A DNA stretch of 64,000 nucleotides from CAIZGX01 sp046048875 (GTDB lineage: Bacteria; Bacteroidota; Bacteroidia; Flavobacteriales_D; Sanyastnellaceae): positions 62,001 through 126,000 of the forward strand of contig JBJOFG010000006.1 of NCBI GenBank assembly GCA_046048875.1, in the 5' to 3' direction. Of the stretch, positions 59,388-64,000 are shown in pieces; position 1 is the stretch's first letter; the number at the start of each line of letters is the position of its first letter. The translations under genes and the position numbers were made by a program. The notes under the pieces were generated by a model that saw only the letters and a list, made by a program, of their open reading frames with translations, made no database searches and was not told where the DNA came from.

Positions 59388-60376
59388 GCAGAATTCTTGT
59401 AACAGGCGCTGCGGGCTTCATTGGATCTCACTTGACAGATGCCTTGCTTGAAGCAGGACATGAAGTTATTGGATTCGATAATTTAACGAATGGAAAATTA
59501 CGGAACCTTGAAAGTGCATTGGAGAACAATGCTTTTCAATTTGCTGAAGGAGATATTTGTGAGGAAGCCCAAGTGAATGAAATCATGAATGGAATCGATG
59601 TGGTGTATCATTTGGCTTGTCTCGGTGTTCGCCATTCCATTCACAGTCCTTTTGAGAATCATCGCGTGAATGCGGAAGGAACGATTCGCGTTTTAGAAGC
59701 CGCAAGACAAGAGAAAGTTTCAAAATTCTTTTATATCTCGACGTCTGAAATTTATGGAGACATTCAAACGTTTCCGATTGACGAGTTAGGCGTTCCGGCT
59801 CCGAAAACGGTTTATGGAAGTAGCAAGTTAGCAGGCGAGAACTATGCCTATTCATACAACGTGTGTTACGGACTTCCAACAGTCATTACCCGCATCTTCA
59901 ACAACTACGGTCCTCGTGCGCATTACGAAGGCGACGCAGGAGAGATTATTCCGCGTAGCATTGTCCGCATGATGAACGGCGAAGCGCCAGTTGTCTTTGG
60001 AAAGGGCGATGTGACACGTGATTTCTTTTTTGTGAAGGATACCGCTCTCGCACTTGTTGGATTAATGCAGAATGAAAAAGCTGTTGGTGAAATCATAAAC
60101 ATTGGAACAGGCGTTGAAATTTCCATGAAAGAACTTATGGAAGTCTTGATTGAAGAAATGGAATTGAAAGACCGAATGAACATTCGGTTCGAAGATGATC
60201 GTCCGGCCGATGTCCCACGTTTGTGGGTGAATCCTTCAAAGTTCAGAGCACTGACAGGCTTTTCAAATGAGAAAGATTTCCGTGAAGGATTGAGAGAAAC
60301 GATAGCATATTACCAAGCGTTAAATCAATCGAACGACTTGATGAAGGAAATAGAACTTCAAAATTGGAAGAAATGA
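59384..60376 (+). CDS. NAD-dependent nucleotide-sugar epimerase/dehydratase
   Basis: Extended SDR of 330 residues. The NAD motif is GAAGFIGSHL, the active site has STSEIYG and YGSSKLAGENY (Y-x3-K), and RIFNNYGPRAHYEG is a substrate segment. It converts an NDP-hexose, perhaps by 4-epimerisation or by C6 decarboxylation or dehydration, upstream of the aminotransferase. Overlaps of four bases at both ends indicate coupled translation. Confidence 0.9.
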   Translation: MSRILVTGAAGFIGSHLTDALLEAGHEVIGFDNLTNGKLRNLESALENNAFQFAEGDICEEAQVNEIMNGIDVVYHLACLGVRHSIHSPFENHRVNAEGTIRVLEAARQEKVSKFFYISTSEIYGDIQTFPIDELGVPAPKTVYGSSKLAGENYAYSYNVCYGLPTVITRIFNNYGPRAHYEGDAGEIIPRSIVRMMNGEAPVVFGKGDVTRDFFFVKDTALALVGLMQNEKAVGEIINIGTGVEISMKELMEVLIEEMELKDRMNIRFEDDRPADVPRLWVNPSKFRALTGFSNEKDFREGLRETIAYYQALNQSNDLMKEIELQNWKK

Positions 60377-61509
60377 AAATCCCAGTAGCAAAGCCCTATC
60401 TAGGAGTTGAAGAAGCACAATTGGCTTATGACACCATTCTAACGAACTGGGTGACCCAAGGTCCGCGAGTTGCAGAATTTGAAGAGAAGTTTGCGCGTTA
60501 TGTTGGAAGTGAATATGCTGTGGCCGTGAGTAATTGCACTACGGCTTTGCATTTGTCTTTAATCGTCGCAGGCATTGGTCCCGGCGACGAAGTCATTTGT
60601 CCGAGCATGAGTTACATAGCAACCGCGAACGCAATTGTATACGTAGGAGCAACACCTGTTTTTGCGGAAGTGAAATCAGAGACCTACAACATAGATCCTG
60701 CTGATGTTGAGCGAAAGATTACTTCCAGGACGAAGGCGATTATCGGCGTTCATCAGATTGGACTTCCTTTCGAGATAGACGAAATAAAAACGTTATCCGC
60801 GAAGCACAGCCTCATCTTAATTGAAGACGCTGCTTGTGCCGCGGGTTCTTCCTACAAGGGAAATAAAATTGGCTCTCATTCAGATTTAGTTTGCTTTTCC
60901 TTCCATCCGAGAAAAGTAATTACAACGGGAGATGGCGGTATGATTACCACTTCGAATCCAGAATACGTCGAACGATTGAAGCGCCTTCGTCAACACGGAA
61001 TGAGCGTGAACGATCGCGTTCGTCACCTGAGCGACAAAGTTATTGTTGAAGATCATTTGGAAGTGGGATACAACTACCGCATGACAGATATACAGGCAGC
61101 AGTGGGCATTCGTCAATTGGAAAAATTAGATTCCATCGTTGAAAGAAGAAGAGAAATTGCAGAATTCTATTTGAATGAATTAAAAGACATCGAATGCATT
61201 CGTTTGCCTTTCGAGAGTGAAAATGATTTCACTAATTGGCAATCCTTTTCCGTTTATCTAAAACCTACTTGTCCCATTTCAAGAAACGACCTCATGCAGA
61301 AAATGCTTGATCTCGGAATTTCAACACGAAGAGGAATCATGACGTCACACCGCGAAACAGCTTACAAAAATAGGGGAGTGGATATATCGCTTCCAGTTTC
61401 TGAAGACGCTGCCGATCGTAGCGTTGTACTTCCTTTGTACGTTCCAATGTCGCATGAAGAAATGGATTATGTGATGAAACATTTCAAAGCATGTTTGAAT
61501 CAAGATTAA
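60373..61509 (+). CDS. DegT/DnrJ/EryC1-family sugar aminotransferase (ArnB-like)
   Basis: 378 residues. Marks are PVAKPYLGVEEAQLA, WVTQGPRVAEFEEKFA, GPGDEVICPSMSYIATANAI and the PLP lysine in FSFHPRKVITTGDGG. It transaminates the keto sugar made by the oxidoreductase or by the SDR enzyme. Start at ATG 60373 overlaps the previous stop (ATGA); 60364 adds three residues and is less likely. Second DegT gene of the window; the other is at 36341. Confidence 0.92.
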   Translation: MKIPVAKPYLGVEEAQLAYDTILTNWVTQGPRVAEFEEKFARYVGSEYAVAVSNCTTALHLSLIVAGIGPGDEVICPSMSYIATANAIVYVGATPVFAEVKSETYNIDPADVERKITSRTKAIIGVHQIGLPFEIDEIKTLSAKHSLILIEDAACAAGSSYKGNKIGSHSDLVCFSFHPRKVITTGDGGMITTSNPEYVERLKRLRQHGMSVNDRVRHLSDKVIVEDHLEVGYNYRMTDIQAAVGIRQLEKLDSIVERRREIAEFYLNELKDIECIRLPFESENDFTNWQSFSVYLKPTCPISRNDLMQKMLDLGISTRRGIMTSHRETAYKNRGVDISLPVSEDAADRSVVLPLYVPMSHEEMDYVMKHFKACLNQD

Positions 61510-62906
61510 GCATTCCACTTTCGAATAAGGAAGAGCGGAATTTCATTTTTGCTATACTTGTATTTAAGTGTTTGCTTTTTGCTTATTTGTTTTTTCAATA
61601 CACCAACTATTGGCAAGCAGGACCCGTTGAAGGCCTTGCTATTCATGCTGGAGATACATCGGGATATTTTGTTCCTGCTGAATCATTCGCGCAAGGTGCA
61701 GGTTATTCAAGCGTATGTCGAATGCCAGCATTCGTTCCGATTTATTCCTGGTTCAGTGCGTTGTTTAACCCTTATGCCGCTTACCACTTTGTTGTCGTTC
61801 TTCAGTTTTTGTTGAGTGTCTGCAGTGTTGTTTGGGTAGCGAGAATTGCAGGTCATTTAGCTCAGAACAAACGAGCCTATTACATTTCAGGAGTCATATA
61901 CGCTTCTTCCTTGCTCATTGCGGTTTGGGAGCCGATGTTGCTTTCTGATAGTTTCGGAAATTCATTTTTAATTCTTGCGTTTTATCTCGTCATTCGATTC
62001 AAACAAGAATCGAAATGGAAAATGATTTTCTGGACTTCCCTGTTTTTAACCTGGTCTATTTTCTTCCGACAAATACATGTCCTCTTCATTCCAGTCTTGT
62101 ATTTTTTAATGTTGAAGAAGGAAGTGTTTTGGAAAACAACAGTGCTCTTCGCTGCTCCAATTTTATTTGCGTTTGGAAGTTGGACAGCCTATAACTATTC
62201 GAAGACGAACCGTTTCATTCCACTCGTGGACTCGTTTTCTTCCTGTTACGGATATATGCCAGAGCAGTTGGTTGCTATTCGTGATTTGGTGATTGCATGG
62301 GGAGAAGATTGTCAGCCGTGGGTGCCGAATTCCGCTTCGAATTATTTAATTGCAAAAGACGGATGCACTCAAACTCCGTTAACTGAACGTCACTACACAA
62401 CAGTGTACGGCGCAGCAGAAATGCAGCAATTGAAAGAAGATTATCAACTTTTCTATTATGAACTCGAAGGTGCTGCCAAAGACAGTGTGGGGAACGTAAT
62501 ACTTGCCAAGTCAAAGGTCTATCGAGAAGCATATGTGCACGAGCATCCATCGGATTATTATTTCGTTAATCGTTTGCGTTTGATGAAGCAGTTTTTGTTT
62601 CCAGCGCGAATCGATAACATTCCAGGACCCGCTTTTGGAAATATGAATTTTATTCAAAAGGGAGTGAAAGTTGGATCATACGCGCTCTTGTTGGTCGTGA
62701 ATGCATTGGCGCTTATCCTTGTTCTTCCTGTTCTGTTGAAGAACGCTAGATCACGTTGGTGGTTGCTTTCAGGGTGGATGTTGTTCTTCGTTTTGGGAGG
62801 AGTGTTGGGATTCATTGAACAGCGCTATTTGGTACCGTGCTATTTCTTCTTTACGATTATTGTCGCAATAGGAATTTCCAGTTGGAAATTCAAGCGCAGC
62901 GCGTAA
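61491..62906 (+). CDS. GT39/ArnT-like membrane glycosyltransferase
   Basis: 471 residues with about ten to twelve membrane helices. The first periplasmic loop holds GDTSGYFVPAESFAQGAGYS, an acidic site like the catalytic Asp/Glu of GT-C enzymes (ArnT, PMT). A large soluble loop lies at about 245-365. Such proteins take sugar from a polyprenyl phosphate outside the membrane and put it on lipid A, glycan or protein. This fits the GT2 and flippase genes upstream. It overlaps the aminotransferase by 19 bases. Confidence 0.8.
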   Translation: MFESRLSIPLSNKEERNFIFAILVFKCLLFAYLFFQYTNYWQAGPVEGLAIHAGDTSGYFVPAESFAQGAGYSSVCRMPAFVPIYSWFSALFNPYAAYHFVVVLQFLLSVCSVVWVARIAGHLAQNKRAYYISGVIYASSLLIAVWEPMLLSDSFGNSFLILAFYLVIRFKQESKWKMIFWTSLFLTWSIFFRQIHVLFIPVLYFLMLKKEVFWKTTVLFAAPILFAFGSWTAYNYSKTNRFIPLVDSFSSCYGYMPEQLVAIRDLVIAWGEDCQPWVPNSASNYLIAKDGCTQTPLTERHYTTVYGAAEMQQLKEDYQLFYYELEGAAKDSVGNVILAKSKVYREAYVHEHPSDYYFVNRLRLMKQFLFPARIDNIPGPAFGNMNFIQKGVKVGSYALLLVVNALALILVLPVLLKNARSRWWLLSGWMLFFVLGGVLGFIEQRYLVPCYFFFTIIVAIGISSWKFKRSA

Positions 62907-62917
62907 ATTTGAAGAAT

Positions 62918-64000
62918 ATGCAAATCGTACTTTTTGAAGACCACTTGGTCAACTCATTTTTACCTCTTTCGCACACGAGAGCCCTGGCAGACTTATTCGC
63001 AGGAATGTATTCCGTGCGCGAACGTTGGCAATTGTATTTTGAAGGAGAATCGGTTTTTGTTCAGACGAGAGCGATTCTTCAAGACTTGTACGAAGCATGT
63101 CCAGCTGGTGAAACCGTATTCATCAACGCTAGATTAATTCCGAATCAAGACGCGGTGAGTGCCATTCAAAGTTTGAAGACGAATGAGGCGTTTTTCATTC
63201 ACGATGTATGCGTTGCTGCGCGAGGTATGCACATGAATTGGGATACATTTGAGCACCGCGCTTGGACCTCAGAGGCGATGTGGTTGAATGGAATCACCGA
63301 TTTGTTTTCAGTGAACGATTATTTAATTCGAGCCGATTTCGATTTAGTGAATAAAAATAACAACGCTGCGCCAAGTCAGCATTGTCGCGTTATTGGAGCA
63401 ACTTCCAACTTATACATTCATCCAACCGCAAAAGTTTTAGATGCGGTGTTGAATGTTGAAGCTGGGCCTATATTCATCGATGCAGATGCTGAAGTCATGG
63501 AAGGAAGCATGCTTCGTGGACCACTTTACATTGGCAAGCATGCAGTGTTGAAGATGGGAACGAAGTGTTATGGCCCTTCTTCATTCGGAGAAGAATGTCG
63601 AATAGGAGGAGAAACTTCTAACGTTGTTTTTCATCCGTTCAGCAACAAAGGTCACGACGGATTTTTAGGCAATGCTGTAGTTGGTTCTTGGGTAAATTTT
63701 GGAGCCGATTCGAATTGCAGCAATTTGAAAAACAACTACAGTACCGTTTCCATTTCAAACGATTTAGATCGAAATGAATTCAATACAGGGCTTACCTTTT
63801 GTGGTGCATTGGTAGGTGATCATGCGAAGTTTGGAATTAACACCATGCTGAACACCGGTACCTACGTGGGTGTTGCTGCGAATGTATTCGCAGGTGACTT
63901 TCCGCCTAAATGTGTTCCTTCTTTTACGTGGGGAACAGGAAGTGTTGAGCATAATTTAGACAAAGCCATTCAAACAGCGGAACGTATGATGCACCGCAGA
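62918..64000 (+). CDS. GlmU-family sugar nucleotidyltransferase-like hexapeptide protein, 3'-truncated by window edge
   Basis: 361 codons are visible and the frame is still open at the window end. The N-terminal half (IVLFEDHLVNSFLPLSHTRA, LADLFAGMYSVRERW) matches the Bacteroidetes GlmU-like family annotated as putative sugar nucleotidyltransferases, which lack the normal nucleotide signature. The C-terminal half is a left-handed beta-helix (EGSMLRGPLYIGKHAVLKMG, NFGADSNCSNLKNNY). Activity may be acetyl or nucleotidyl transfer; unproven. It starts 11 bases after the membrane glycosyltransferase. Confidence 0.85.
   Translation, partial: MQIVLFEDHLVNSFLPLSHTRALADLFAGMYSVRERWQLYFEGESVFVQTRAILQDLYEACPAGETVFINARLIPNQDAVSAIQSLKTNEAFFIHDVCVAARGMHMNWDTFEHRAWTSEAMWLNGITDLFSVNDYLIRADFDLVNKNNNAAPSQHCRVIGATSNLYIHPTAKVLDAVLNVEAGPIFIDADAEVMEGSMLRGPLYIGKHAVLKMGTKCYGPSSFGEECRIGGETSNVVFHPFSNKGHDGFLGNAVVGSWVNFGADSNCSNLKNNYSTVSISNDLDRNEFNTGLTFCGALVGDHAKFGINTMLNTGTYVGVAANVFAGDFPPKCVPSFTWGTGSVEHNLDKAIQTAERMMHRR

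Overview
The window reads as a chromosomal segment of a Bacteroidetes bacterium, most likely of the order Flavobacteriales. Signs are proteins with type IX secretion (T9SS) C-terminal sorting domains, a gliding-type C-terminal domain, OmpA/PD40 and TonB-linked outer-membrane proteins, promoter -7 boxes of the form TAnnTTTG, almost no Shine-Dalgarno sequences and moderate GC. No 16S gene is present, so the genus cannot be fixed. Genes are dense and mostly ordinary; both ends cut a gene (an SLC45-type transporter at the left, a GlmU-like hexapeptide protein at the right).

Layout. 1-6.5 kb: sugar transporter end, ribA, a PorE-like envelope protein, then the overlapping chain trmD, rarA, acyltransferase. 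6.6-17.3 kb: pyrD, an S41 protease and paaZ on the minus strand, then an epimerase, a glycosyltransferase, pdxH and two exported proteins. 17.3-22.5 kb: a fused EutB-EutC ethanolamine ammonia-lyase with a twin-arginine signal, an Smr protein, a serine hydrolase and a lipoprotein. 22.5-23.8 kb: tRNA-Arg(ACG), a decayed DUF1801 gene and a DUF1778/GNAT toxin-antitoxin pair with a palindromic operator. 23.8-30.3 kb: T9SS cargo, a truncated haemoglobin and small envelope proteins. 30.3-42.8 kb: GH13 lipoprotein, prmC, a TonB-type outer-membrane protein, an aminotransferase plus initiating sugar transferase, a class-III aminotransferase and a GH92 mannosidase-type lipoprotein. 42.8-46.0 kb: cobalamin riboswitch, BtuB-like receptor and BtuG-like surface lipoprotein. 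46.1-52.6 kb: small exported protein, HEAT-like protein, a 1051-residue T9SS adhesin, a methyltransferase, and an ECF sigma/MerR-B12 regulator pair. 52.7-64 kb: a co-directional, mostly overlapping operon of twelve genes for making, lipid-linking, flipping and transferring a modified sugar.

Two signals are not explained by normal annotation. First, six intergenic regions hold tandem arrays of 7-13 nt palindromic words separated by a constant short spacer (GTCATC at four loci, AATCTT at one, ATTC at one). The words change while their arms stay complementary, word order is partly shared between loci, and two genes take their stop codon from the spacer. Second, at least seven genes have a perfect TAnnTTTG box exactly 4 nt before the ATG, which implies leaderless mRNAs.

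Vitamin B12 recurs: riboswitch-controlled uptake, a B12-dependent lyase and a CarH-like regulator lie within 35 kb. This suggests, but does not prove, that imported cobalamin serves the other two.
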